DNA from: Synechococcus sp. HK01-R
GTDB lineage: Bacteria > Cyanobacteriota > Cyanobacteriia > PCC-6307 > Cyanobiaceae
DNA: 64,000 nt
Direction: 5' to 3'
NCBI RefSeq assembly: GCF_014217855.1
Contig: NZ_CP059059.1
Span: forward strand, 496,001-560,000
Both the position numbers and the translations under genes were made by a program. Positions 37,146 to 45,618 of the stretch are shown in pieces (within the stretch, counting starts at the first letter, position 1; every line of letters begins with the position of its first letter). The notes below the pieces were generated by a model, which made no database searches, was not told the origin of the DNA, and saw only the letters and a program-made list of their open reading frames with translations.

Positions 37146-40100
37146 GCCTGCTGCACGCCACCTGGCTCCCTGCCATCCGCACTCCGACCAGCTCCGGGCG
37201 ACCGGCCCTGCTGGTGTGGGCAGACACGTGGCGTGTTGCTGAGCCTGCCGGTCCAGGCCTCACGCCAGCGCTTCACCCCTTCACCCTGAGCCCCGATGAT
37301 CTGCGGGCCTGGCTGACCGAACGCGACCTCCTCCCCGAAGGAATCATCGACGCGACCGCCTGCCTCACGCTGCCGAGCCGCAGTCTGAAGCGCCGCAAAA
37401 AACGATCAGACAGCAACGACAGCGAGGAGAACGACGGCTGGACAGGGCTCCCCCTCCAAGCGGGTGAGCCGATTCCCAAGCAGACCGAATGGTGGCCCTG
37501 GCAAGTGCAGGGCCTGGCGATCGAACCCGGTGCAGCCACCAGCTGGCTTGCACGCCTCCCCCTCTCAGGTCGCCACCCTGACCTGGCCGATGAACTGCGC
37601 TGGTGGAGCCACATGCAGCGCTGGGCCCTGAGCCTGATCGCCCGTGGACGCTGGATTCCACAGGTGGAGCAGAGCAAAGGCGAGGGCTACCCCCATCGGG
37701 CCCGCTGGGTGCCGCTGCTCAATCGTGAGGACGATCGCAGACGCTTGGAGGATCTGGCCTCCCGCCTGCCCCTGGTGGCCACCTGCGCCCTGCCCTGGCG
37801 GGAGCCGACCGGCCGGCGCAGCAATCGCACGACCCGGCTCAGGCCAGAAGCCATGCGAGCCGCCAACCCGGTGGCCTGCTGTCGACCTCGCAGCGGTCGC
37901 TTACGCGTGGCAACCCTCCTGGAAGACCTTGTGGATGCCCAGTTGCGCATGGGCTTCACACCCCAAAGCGAGGGGCTCGATCCCCTCCTGACCGCCTGGC
38001 AGGACGCCCTCGGATCCGACACCGGCGTGATCACCCTGGGCGATGAGGAAGCTGAACGCCTGGCGACCGCCAGTCACCACTGGCGAGAAGGAGTGGCCGG
38101 CAATGTGGCCGCTGCCCGCGCCTGCCTGGAGCTGGAAACTCCAGCGGAAGGCGAGGACCTTTGGACCCTGCGGTTCGCCCTGCAGGCGGAGGCCGATCCC
38201 ACCCTGAAGGTGCCCGCAGGGGTGGCCTGGGCCGCCGGTCCCAAGGGGCTGCAGTTGGGTGAGATCGCTGTCGACCACCCTGGCGAACTGCTGCTGGAGG
38301 GGATGGGACGGGCGCTCACGGTGTTCACGCCGATCGAACGCGGGCTCGACAGCGCCACCCCGGAAGCGATGCAAATCACGCCGGCTGAGGCCTTCGTTCT
38401 GGTGCGCACCGCCGCCCGCCAGCTTCGTGATGTCGGCGTCGGTGTCGACTTACCCCCCAGCCTGTCCGGCGGCCTGGCCAGTCGTCTTGGCCTGGCAATC
38501 CAGGCGGAACTGCCCGAGCGCTCCCGCGGCTTCACCCTCGGTGAAAACCTCGACTGGAGTTGGGAACTGATGATCGGCGGTGTGACGCTGACGCTGCGCG
38601 AACTGGAACGACTGGCGGGCAAGCGCAGCCCTCTGGTGAATCACAAGGGGGCCTGGATTGAACTTCGCCCCAACGACCTCAAGAACGCCGAGCGTTTTTT
38701 CGCCGCCAAACCCGATCTCAGCCTCGACGATGCCCTGCGCCTGACTGCCACAGAAGGCGACACGCTGATGCGGATGCCTGTGCACCGTCTGGAAGCCGGC
38801 CCACGGCTGCAGGCGGTGCTGGAGCAATACCACCAGCAGAAGGCCCCCGACCCGCTGCCCGCTCCCGAGGGCTTCTGCGGTCAGCTGCGCCCTTACCAGG
38901 AGCGCGGCCTTGGCTGGCTCGCCTTCCTGCATCGCTTTGACCAAGGCGCCTGTCTGGCCGATGACATGGGCCTGGGCAAGACGATCCAGTTGCTCGCCTT
39001 CCTCCAACACCTGAAGGCTGAGCAGGAGCTGAAACGACCGGTGCTGTTGGTGGCTCCCACCTCGGTGCTGACCAACTGGAAACGGGAGGCGGCCGCCTTC
39101 ACCCCGGAACTGCAGGTCAAGGAGCACTACGGCCCTCGACGCCCGTCGACCCCCGCAGCGCTGAAGAAAGACCTCAAAGATGTGGATCTCGTGCTCACCA
39201 GCTATGGCCTGTTGCAGCGGGACAGTGAACTGCTGGAGAGCATGGACTGGCAGGGAATGGTGATCGATGAAGCACAGGCGATCAAGAACCCCAGTGCCAA
39301 GCAGAGCCAGGCGGCCCGGGACCTGGCCCGCCCCGGACGCGGTAGCCGATTCCGGATCGCCCTGACGGGCACACCGGTGGAGAACCGAGTGAGCGAACTC
39401 TGGGCCCTGATGGACTTTCTCAATCCCAGGGTCCTCGGGGAGGAGGACTTCTTCCGCCAGCGCTACCGGATGCCGATTGAGCGCTACGGCGACATGTCGT
39501 CGCTTCGGGATCTCAAATCCCGCGTGGGGCCCTTCATCCTGAGGCGCCTGAAAACAGACAAAGCCATCATTTCCGACCTGCCGGAGAAGGTGGAACTGAG
39601 CGAGTGGGTGGGGCTCAGCAAGGAGCAGAAGTCGCTCTATGCCAAAACCGTGGAGGACACCCTCGATGCGATCGCCCGTGCCCCCCGCGGCCAGCGCCAT
39701 GGTCAGGTGCTGGGCCTGCTCACCAGGCTGAAGCAAATTTGCAACCATCCGGCTCTGGCTCTCAAGGAAGAGAGCGCCAGCGAGGATTTCCTGCAACGTT
39801 CCGTGAAGCTTCAGCGGCTCGAAGAGATCCTCGAGGAGGTGATCGAAGCCGGCGACCGTGCCCTGCTCTTCACCCAATTCGCTGAATGGGGTCACCTGCT
39901 GCAGGGTTACCTCCAACGTCGCTGGCGCAGCGAGGTGCCCTTCCTGAGCGGCAGCACCAGCAAGGGTGAACGCCAGGCAATGGTCGATCGCTTTCAGGAA
40001 GACCCGCGTGGGCCTCAGCTGTTCCTGCTGTCACTCAAGGCCGGTGGTGTGGGCCTCAACCTCACCCGCGCCAGCCATGTCTTCCATATCGACCGCTGGT

Positions 40101-40330
40101 GGAACCCAGCGGTTGAAAACCAGGCCACTGACCGTGCTTACCGGATTGGCCAGACCAACCGGGTGATGGTGCACAAGTTCATCACCAGCGGCTCAGTGGA
40201 AGAGAAGATCGACCGGATGATCCGCGAGAAATCCAGACTGGCAGAAGACATCATCGGCTCAGGCGAAGATTGGCTTGGTGGCCTCGATATGGGCCAGCTC
40301 AAGGAATTGGTGAGCCTCGAGGACAACTGA
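37142..40330 (+). CDS. SNF2-family DEAD/DEAH-like helicase
   Basis: 1062 residues. The N-terminal 550 residues form the bacterial SNF2-associated region, then the ATPase core: Walker A DDMGLGKTIQLLAFL (near 608), LLVAPTSVLTNWKRE, DEAQ box VIDEAQAIKNP (near 708), LTGTPVENRVSELWALMDFLNP, and the C-terminal lobe with ALLFTQFAEWG, FLLSLKAGGVGLNLTRA, and motif VI QATDRAYRIGQTNRV. Such proteins remodel protein-DNA complexes, often with RNA polymerase or repair factors. Start ATG 37142 overlaps the previous stop; the SWIM-domain gene follows by 9 bases, a common bacterial partner. Confidence 0.95.
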   Translation: MSLLHATWLPAIRTPTSSGRPALLVWADTWRVAEPAGPGLTPALHPFTLSPDDLRAWLTERDLLPEGIIDATACLTLPSRSLKRRKKRSDSNDSEENDGWTGLPLQAGEPIPKQTEWWPWQVQGLAIEPGAATSWLARLPLSGRHPDLADELRWWSHMQRWALSLIARGRWIPQVEQSKGEGYPHRARWVPLLNREDDRRRLEDLASRLPLVATCALPWREPTGRRSNRTTRLRPEAMRAANPVACCRPRSGRLRVATLLEDLVDAQLRMGFTPQSEGLDPLLTAWQDALGSDTGVITLGDEEAERLATASHHWREGVAGNVAAARACLELETPAEGEDLWTLRFALQAEADPTLKVPAGVAWAAGPKGLQLGEIAVDHPGELLLEGMGRALTVFTPIERGLDSATPEAMQITPAEAFVLVRTAARQLRDVGVGVDLPPSLSGGLASRLGLAIQAELPERSRGFTLGENLDWSWELMIGGVTLTLRELERLAGKRSPLVNHKGAWIELRPNDLKNAERFFAAKPDLSLDDALRLTATEGDTLMRMPVHRLEAGPRLQAVLEQYHQQKAPDPLPAPEGFCGQLRPYQERGLGWLAFLHRFDQGACLADDMGLGKTIQLLAFLQHLKAEQELKRPVLLVAPTSVLTNWKREAAAFTPELQVKEHYGPRRPSTPAALKKDLKDVDLVLTSYGLLQRDSELLESMDWQGMVIDEAQAIKNPSAKQSQAARDLARPGRGSRFRIALTGTPVENRVSELWALMDFLNPRVLGEEDFFRQRYRMPIERYGDMSSLRDLKSRVGPFILRRLKTDKAIISDLPEKVELSEWVGLSKEQKSLYAKTVEDTLDAIARAPRGQRHGQVLGLLTRLKQICNHPALALKEESASEDFLQRSVKLQRLEEILEEVIEAGDRALLFTQFAEWGHLLQGYLQRRWRSEVPFLSGSTSKGERQAMVDRFQEDPRGPQLFLLSLKAGGVGLNLTRASHVFHIDRWWNPAVENQATDRAYRIGQTNRVMVHKFITSGSVEEKIDRMIREKSRLAEDIIGSGEDWLGGLDMGQLKELVSLEDN

Positions 40331-40339
40331 GGACAACGC

Positions 40340-41227
40340 ATGACCATCACCCCCACCGGTAACGGCATCAACACCTCCCTGGGCGATGAAGGCCTGGGGC
40401 AGCAGCCCTGGTGGGTCGAACAGTGGATGGAGCTGATCAACTCCTACCGCTTCAAGAAACGCTTGGAGCGGGCCTGGGCCTACGCCCGAGAAGGGCATGT
40501 GACCTCAATCCGCTTCGAGGGGCGACGGGTGCATGCCCGCGTGCAAGGCACCGGTGAAGACCCTTACAAAGTGAAGCTCTGGCTCGATGTGCTTAGCGAC
40601 GAAGACTGGGGCTACGTGCTTAAGGCCCTGACCCAGAAAGCGCGTTGGTCAGCCCAGTTGCTGGCAGGAATCATGCCGTCGGACATCGAACGGGCTTTCG
40701 CAGCCAGCGGCAGGCGTCTGTTCCCCTTCAAACTTCAAGAGGTGCGCAGCGAGTGCAGCTGCCCTGACAAGGCCAACCCCTGCAAGCACATCAGCGCTGT
40801 GTACTTCCTGATGGGGGAGCGCTTCAGCGAAGACCCGTTCGTGCTCTTCCAACTGCGGGGGAGAACCCGGGCCAAGCTTCTGGAAGACCTGGCGGAACAG
40901 CGGCGTGAAGCCCTCGAGGCCATCGCCCAGGACGAGGAGGCGTCCGCCTCTGCAACCAGCGACACCCCCACGACCCTGACCCCACCCCATCCAGCCGTCC
41001 TGGATCCCACCCTTTGGTGGCGCTATGACGCTGCACTGGATGGAGACCTGGTGGTGATCACCCCGGCCATGGAGGGCGACACCGGCCTGGATGCGGCTGG
41101 CGAGCTTCCTCTGGCTGAGGAACCGCGATTTCCCGATGCCAAACAGCAGTTTCTTGCCCATCTGAGGGAGCAGGGTCAAACCCTGGCCCAGCAAGCGATG
41201 CTGGCGGCCATGGCCACCGGTGGCTGA
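40340..41227 (+). CDS. SWIM zinc-finger protein
   Basis: 295 residues. The central SWIM motif C-x-C-x(n)-C-x-H is visible as SECSCPDKANPCKHISAVYFLMGE (about residues 137-160). The N-terminal part (WWVEQWMELINSYRFKKRLERAWAYAREGHVTSIRFEGRRVHARVQGT) is the usual SWIM-protein lead-in. The C-terminal 100 residues are Pro/Thr/Ala-rich. SWIM proteins encoded next to SNF2 helicases probably act with them on DNA or bind zinc-dependent partners. Overlaps the next gene by 8 bases. Confidence 0.92.
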   Translation: MTITPTGNGINTSLGDEGLGQQPWWVEQWMELINSYRFKKRLERAWAYAREGHVTSIRFEGRRVHARVQGTGEDPYKVKLWLDVLSDEDWGYVLKALTQKARWSAQLLAGIMPSDIERAFAASGRRLFPFKLQEVRSECSCPDKANPCKHISAVYFLMGERFSEDPFVLFQLRGRTRAKLLEDLAEQRREALEAIAQDEEASASATSDTPTTLTPPHPAVLDPTLWWRYDAALDGDLVVITPAMEGDTGLDAAGELPLAEEPRFPDAKQQFLAHLREQGQTLAQQAMLAAMATGG

Positions 41228-41765
41228 GCAGACCTCCCAAGAGCACAACAGTGCCAAAGAGCGAGCCCTGCCCCTTGAGGAGGCTCCTTGGCTGAGCCTG
41301 GAGAAACGCGGTCTCGTCAACATCCTGTTGCTCTCCCATCAACGGGCCTTCGGCACTCCGCTGCTGGCCGGCGACCGCACGGGCAGCTCGCGCCGCCTCG
41401 CCTGCCAGGAGCTGTTTGCCGTCGACATGGCTGTACTGGCCCATGACGGTGCTGCGCTCGACTCCAACGAAGGGCCCCGCCTCACCTATGCCAATGCCGC
41501 CGCCCTCAGGCTCTGGCGGCATACCTGGCCCACCATGATCGGGATGCCCTCCAGGCTCACCGCCCCCGCAAACGCCCGCCGAGAAAGGGCCCAGGCTCTG
41601 CAGACCGCCCAACGTCGGGATGCTTACCAGGGCTATCGCGGCATTCGCATCGATCGCGAGGGGCGGCGGTTCATGATCAACAACGCCAGCATCTGGACGC
41701 TCTGGGATGAGGAGGGGCGTGCCTGTGGGCAAGCCGCTGCCTTCTCAGATTGGTGGTGGCTCTAA
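41220..41765 (+). CDS. MEKHLA domain protein
   Basis: 181 residues from GTG 41220. The PAS-like MEKHLA signatures are visible: LLLSHQRAFGTPLL, DSNEGPRLTYANAAALRLWRHTWPTMIGMPSRLTAP and YQGYRGIRIDREGRRFMINNASIWTLWDEEGRACGQAAAF. In plants this domain is fused to HD-ZIP III regulators; stand-alone cyanobacterial versions may sense a ligand or light/redox state, but their role is unknown. Third gene of the coupled SNF2-SWIM-MEKHLA run. Confidence 0.88.
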   Translation: MAEQTSQEHNSAKERALPLEEAPWLSLEKRGLVNILLLSHQRAFGTPLLAGDRTGSSRRLACQELFAVDMAVLAHDGAALDSNEGPRLTYANAAALRLWRHTWPTMIGMPSRLTAPANARRERAQALQTAQRRDAYQGYRGIRIDREGRRFMINNASIWTLWDEEGRACGQAAAFSDWWWL

Positions 41766-41783
41766 GGGCTGCCACTAACCCTG

Positions 41784-41819
41784 TTCGGTTCTTGCGACAT
41801 TCCAGGTGTGACAACCGAA
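41784..41819 (+). promoter_or_regulatory. Inverted repeat upstream of hsp20
   Basis: TTCGGTT (41784-41790) and AACCGAA (41813-41819) form a 7-bp inverted repeat with a 22-base spacer, about 125 bases before the hsp20 start. It could be an operator or chance; no CIRCE element (the HrcA site) is present. Confidence 0.25.
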
Positions 41820-41944
41820 TCAGGTCGTCCAGACCGAACCAAAGAGGGCGGTTCTCCGGCTGTTTGTTCTCAATCGAGCCACGCAGATTAGCGCTGTGGG
41901 TGACAACCAACACCCCAGAACTCCCCCCTTTTGGAGGACCTTTC

Positions 41945-42340
41945 ATGATCACCCTTCGCCAATCCCCCTTCGACCTTTTTGAGCGCCTGGAGCAGCAACT
42001 GGCCCAGGCCGAGCGCGTTCCCGCCGCCGAGATCCGCGACCACGCTGATGCCTATGTCATCCGCGTGGAGCTACCGGGTGTCGAGCGCAACACGATCGAC
42101 GTGCAGGCCACCGATCGCAGCGTGAGCGTGAGCGCTGAGCGCCAGTGCCCTGGCGAAGACAAGGCCGATGACACCGCCCTGTTGAGCGAGTTTCGCTACG
42201 GGACATGGAGCCGCAGCTTTCGCTTTCCCCAAGGCATCGACCGCGAGCAGCTGCGCGCCAGCTATCGCGATGGCGTGCTTGAGATCCGGGCCGGCAAGGC
42301 CCAGACCCGCACGTCCGTGACCGTCGCCCTGGAGGACTGA
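41945..42340 (+). CDS. Hsp20/alpha-crystallin small heat-shock protein
   Basis: 131 residues from ATG 41945, preceded by GGAGGA (41933-41938) at the right spacing, which settles the start; the frame continues upstream but with no homology. The alpha-crystallin domain runs from AEIRDHADAYVIRVELPGVERNTIDVQATDRSVSVSAERQ through RYGTWSRSFRFPQGIDREQLRASYRDGVLEIRAGKAQ, with the conserved GVLEI and IDREQ motifs, and no C-terminal IXI. It binds unfolded proteins at heat or stress, and some cyanobacterial Hsp20 also bind membranes. Strong terminator follows. Confidence 0.95.
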   Translation: MITLRQSPFDLFERLEQQLAQAERVPAAEIRDHADAYVIRVELPGVERNTIDVQATDRSVSVSAERQCPGEDKADDTALLSEFRYGTWSRSFRFPQGIDREQLRASYRDGVLEIRAGKAQTRTSVTVALED

Positions 42341-42376
42341 CCGGGAGACAGCTGCTGAGGAGAGGAACGGAGTCCT

Positions 42377-42406
42377 GGCCCCTGCCGAATCGGCAGGGGC
42401 CTTTTT
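42377..42406 (+). terminator. Rho-independent terminator of hsp20
   Basis: Perfect 11-bp stem GGCCCCTGCCG / CGGCAGGGGCC with AAT loop, followed by TTTTT, 36 bases after the hsp20 stop. It lies between convergent genes but only the plus strand has a T-tract. Confidence 0.92.
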
Positions 42407-42417
42407 CTTGCGTCGCG

Positions 42418-43746
42418 CTAACGGCCCAGACCGAGCAAGTCGTAGCCAATGAACACCAGCGAAAACAGAACGAAAAACGCGAGGCCGATCCAACAGAGCC
42501 CCCGCATCAAGGGGCCATAGCGATGCTCCGCCGGCACGAGGGAACTGTTCATGGTGTCCATCGCCATCCAGGCGAACAAAGGAGCCGTGATGAAGCTGCC
42601 TGCCATCGCACCGAACACGAAATCCTTCACACCGACACCTCCACTGGCGGCCAACAGCAGGGCCCCAACAGAAGCGAGGAAATGGAGCAGAACCCAGAGA
42701 GCCAAGCGCCGGCGCTGGGGCCCTGGTGCAGCGTCACCCCGATCCTTGCCCTGCAGGAGTCCCTGAATCGCCGAAATACTGCGGGGATAGGCATCCAGAC
42801 AGGTGAGGGTGGTGCTGAACATCGCGGAAAAGGCCGCTGGCACGATCACCCAGGCCGCCCAGCCACCCATCGCCTCGGTGTAAAGGCGAATCAGCTTTTG
42901 GGCAAAGGAGACACCACTGCCCGAGAGCATGCCGTCGCCGGTGCCGTACATCGTGTAGGCCCCCAGGATCACGAAAAACACAGCCGTGATCACCGTCACC
43001 CCATAGCCAAGGTTGAAGTCGAATTCCGCCTCGGCCCTGGTCGCTGTGTGCTGGCTATCGCGGGCGCGGGAGAACATCCAAAGAGAGGGCCAGACACACA
43101 TCTCCACGGGCCCTGGCATCCAGCCCATCAGGGGGATGAGGAATCCCAGATTGGCGAGGGTCCATGGGCTGGGATCCGAACGCGTCCAGCTGGCCGCCAC
43201 ATCAGCCACGGGTCCTCGCAGCAACAGGCTGAGGGCGGCAACACCGGTGAGCAGGGTGAGCAGAGCCACCAGCAGCTTGGAGATCCGGTCGAGAGCCCGA
43301 TAGTGACCCACGAGCAGAAGCAGGGCACTCATGACGAGCACAGCGATCGCAAGGCCGTAGGGATCGAGCGTTTGAAGGAGCGGAACATTCGTGAGCAAGA
43401 CCCCCGCCACAAAGCTGACCGCAGCAATCGTGAGCGTCCCCGTCACCAGGCTGACGATCAGATAAAGCGGCAGATAAGCGCGACTGCGGGCCTGAAAACC
43501 CTCGAGCAGCGACTGGCCCGTGACGGCGGTGAAACGACTGCCCACCAACAGGAAGGGGTACTTGAGCAGATTGGTGAGCAGGATCAAACCCAGCAGGGCA
43601 AAACCGAAGCGGGCGCCCGCTGTGGTGGATGACATCAGATGGGAGCCGCCGATGCAGGCACCCGCCAGAAGGATTCCAGGGCCCAGGCTCTGGCGCAGGC
43701 CACTCCAGCCCCGCCCAACGCTTGTGGTCATAACGGCCAGTCGCAC
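42418..43746 (-). CDS. Nramp-like transporter lacking the canonical metal-site motifs
   Basis: 442 residues, about 11 transmembrane helices. The overall pattern and the LLKYPFLLVGSRFTAVTG and VIVPAAFSAMFSTTLTCLDAYPRS segments place it in the Nramp/APC superfamily. In Nramp, TM1 carries DPGN and TM6 carries MPH/MPN as metal ligands. Here TM1 reads GPGILLAGACIGGSHLMSS and TM6 reads GWMPGPVEMCVWP, so the D and N ligands of TM1 are absent. It may carry another cation or have a different role. Start at 43746 or ATG 43731 (MTTSVGRG). Divergent from the flv operon. Confidence 0.85.
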   Translation of the reverse strand: MRLAVMTTSVGRGWSGLRQSLGPGILLAGACIGGSHLMSSTTAGARFGFALLGLILLTNLLKYPFLLVGSRFTAVTGQSLLEGFQARSRAYLPLYLIVSLVTGTLTIAAVSFVAGVLLTNVPLLQTLDPYGLAIAVLVMSALLLLVGHYRALDRISKLLVALLTLLTGVAALSLLLRGPVADVAASWTRSDPSPWTLANLGFLIPLMGWMPGPVEMCVWPSLWMFSRARDSQHTATRAEAEFDFNLGYGVTVITAVFFVILGAYTMYGTGDGMLSGSGVSFAQKLIRLYTEAMGGWAAWVIVPAAFSAMFSTTLTCLDAYPRSISAIQGLLQGKDRGDAAPGPQRRRLALWVLLHFLASVGALLLAASGGVGVKDFVFGAMAGSFITAPLFAWMAMDTMNSSLVPAEHRYGPLMRGLCWIGLAFFVLFSLVFIGYDLLGLGR

Positions 43747-43875
43747 TTCGGGTCATCCTCGACCCCAGCCCGTCACCCGCAGCCCGTCACACGAGAGCCT
43801 GTAACGCCTGAGCGCTCGGCAGGGCTGGACACCTGAGAGTGTTTCTAGAGTCAGGCACCGCCGCGCAATGACGTC

Positions 43876-45618
43876 ATGGCAGTTGCCACCGGCCGACTCA
43901 GCCTGCAGTGTGAGGCGATCGCTGCTGACACCACCACGATCCGTTCCCTCGACTGGGATCGGAGCCGTTTCGATATCGAATTCGGCCTGCGCAACGGCAC
44001 CACTTACAACGCCTTCCTGGTGCGCGGGGAACGCACTGCCCTGATCGACAGCAGCCACGCCAAATTCCGCGAGACCTGGCTGCCACTGCTCCGGGAGCAG
44101 ATCGATCCGAAAGCGATCGATGTGATGATCGTGAGCCATACCGAACCGGACCATTCAGGGCTCATTGGCGACCTACTCGAACTGAATCCCGAGATCGAGA
44201 TCGTGGCCTCGAAGGTGGCCATTCAGTTTCTCGAAAACCAGGTGCACCGACCCTTCCGCTCCAGGGCGGTGAAAAGCGGAGACTGCCTGGATCTCGGCAT
44301 CAATCCCGACACGGGCACGGAGCATCGCTTCGAGTTCCTCAGCGCCCCCAACCTGCACTGGCCGGACACGATTTTCTCCTTTGATCACGGCACCGGCATC
44401 CTCTACACCTGTGATGCCTTCGGATTGCACTACTGCTCCGACGAGCTCTTCGATGTTGACCCAGGAGCGATCGCACCGGATTTCCGTTTTTATTACGACT
44501 GCCTGATGGGACCCAATGCCCGCAGCGTGCTGCAGGCCCTCAAGCGCATGGATGGTCTGCCGGCGATCAACACGGTCGCCGTCGGCCATGGACCACTGCT
44601 TCGCCACCACCTGGATCACTGGATTGAGGACTATCGAGAGTGGAGCGGGCAGCGCAGTAAGGGAGAGACCTATGCGGCCGTCTGCTACCTCAGCCAATAC
44701 GGCTTCTGCGACCGGCTCAGCCAGGCGATCGCCCGGGGCATCGGCAAGGCGGAAGCGCAGGTCCAGCTCGTGGATCTGCGGGCGACGGATGCCCAGGAAC
44801 TCTCCGCCTTGATCGGCGAGGCTCAGGCGGTGGTGGTTCCGACCTGGCCGGCGGAACCCGACAGCGAATTGCAGGCCTCCATTGGGACCCTGCTGGCCGC
44901 CCTGCACAGCAAGCAATGGGTTGGCGTCTATGACGCCTTCGGCGGCAACGATGCCCCGATCGATGCGGTGGCATCCCAGCTGCGAGCTCAAGAGCAGAAG
45001 GAAGCCTTCGCACCCTTGCGAATCCGCGCGCTTCCCAACGGCCAGGACTATCAGCGCTGCGAAGAAGCCGGCACCGACCTCGGTCAGCTGCTCACCCGTG
45101 ACAAGACGATCGCGGCCATGAAGAGTCTGGATGGAGATCTCGACAAGGCTCTAGGCCGACTGAGCGGCGGACTTTATGTGGTGACGGCAAGCCAGGGTGA
45201 AGGAGAGAGCCTGCGCCGCAGCGCCATGGTGGCGAGCTGGGTGAGTCAGGCCAGCTTCACGCCGCCGGGCCTCACGATCGCCGTGGCCCGTGACAGGGCG
45301 ATCGAGGCGCTGATGCAGGTGGGTGATCGCTTTGTGCTCAATGTGCTTCGGGAAAGCAATCACCAGCCCTTACTCCGCCATTTCCTCAAACGATTCCCGC
45401 CGGGTGCCGATCGCTTCGCCGGCGTGAACGTGCTCGAGGGCGTTGCCGATGGCGGCCCGGTGCTTGGTGATGCGCTGGCCTATCTGGGTTGCCGTGTGGA
45501 GCAGCGCATGGAGGGCCCCGACCACTGGATCATTTATGCGGTGGTGGAACAGGGCAACGTGGCGGACGCCGATGCCCGCACCGCAGTGCACCACCGCAAA
45601 GTTGGGAACCACTACTGA
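43876..45618 (+). CDS. flv3: Class C flavodiiron protein, canonical iron site (Flv3-like)
   Basis: 580 residues. With Flv1 it passes photosynthetic electrons from NADPH/ferredoxin to O2, producing water. Metallo-beta-lactamase-like domain with complete diiron ligands beginning HTEPDH (from about residue 86), then SFDHGTGILYTCDAFGLHY and TVAVGHGPLLRHH; flavodoxin domain from about 265 (TYAAVCYLSQYGFCDRLSQAIARGI); C-terminal flavin-reductase domain from about 420 (GRLSGGLYVVTASQG ... ASWVSQASFTPPGLTIAVA). The three-domain layout defines class C. The ATG of the partner overlaps its TGA (TGATG). Confidence 0.93.
   Translation: MAVATGRLSLQCEAIAADTTTIRSLDWDRSRFDIEFGLRNGTTYNAFLVRGERTALIDSSHAKFRETWLPLLREQIDPKAIDVMIVSHTEPDHSGLIGDLLELNPEIEIVASKVAIQFLENQVHRPFRSRAVKSGDCLDLGINPDTGTEHRFEFLSAPNLHWPDTIFSFDHGTGILYTCDAFGLHYCSDELFDVDPGAIAPDFRFYYDCLMGPNARSVLQALKRMDGLPAINTVAVGHGPLLRHHLDHWIEDYREWSGQRSKGETYAAVCYLSQYGFCDRLSQAIARGIGKAEAQVQLVDLRATDAQELSALIGEAQAVVVPTWPAEPDSELQASIGTLLAALHSKQWVGVYDAFGGNDAPIDAVASQLRAQEQKEAFAPLRIRALPNGQDYQRCEEAGTDLGQLLTRDKTIAAMKSLDGDLDKALGRLSGGLYVVTASQGEGESLRRSAMVASWVSQASFTPPGLTIAVARDRAIEALMQVGDRFVLNVLRESNHQPLLRHFLKRFPPGADRFAGVNVLEGVADGGPVLGDALAYLGCRVEQRMEGPDHWIIYAVVEQGNVADADARTAVHHRKVGNHY

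Noticed and set aside
38450-39916. Open frame of about 490 codons antisense to the SNF2 helicase
   Set aside because: Codon pattern and composition are those expected for the reverse frame of a GC-rich gene; it has no start signals and no domain.
41766-41944. CIRCE (HrcA) element upstream of hsp20
   Set aside because: A TTAGCGCT-like half is present, but the second half and the 9-base spacer are missing.
42523-43632. Long plus-strand frame across the Nramp-like gene
   Set aside because: Rich in His/Gln/Arg/Glu with no hydrophobic core; the minus-strand frame is a clear polytopic membrane protein.
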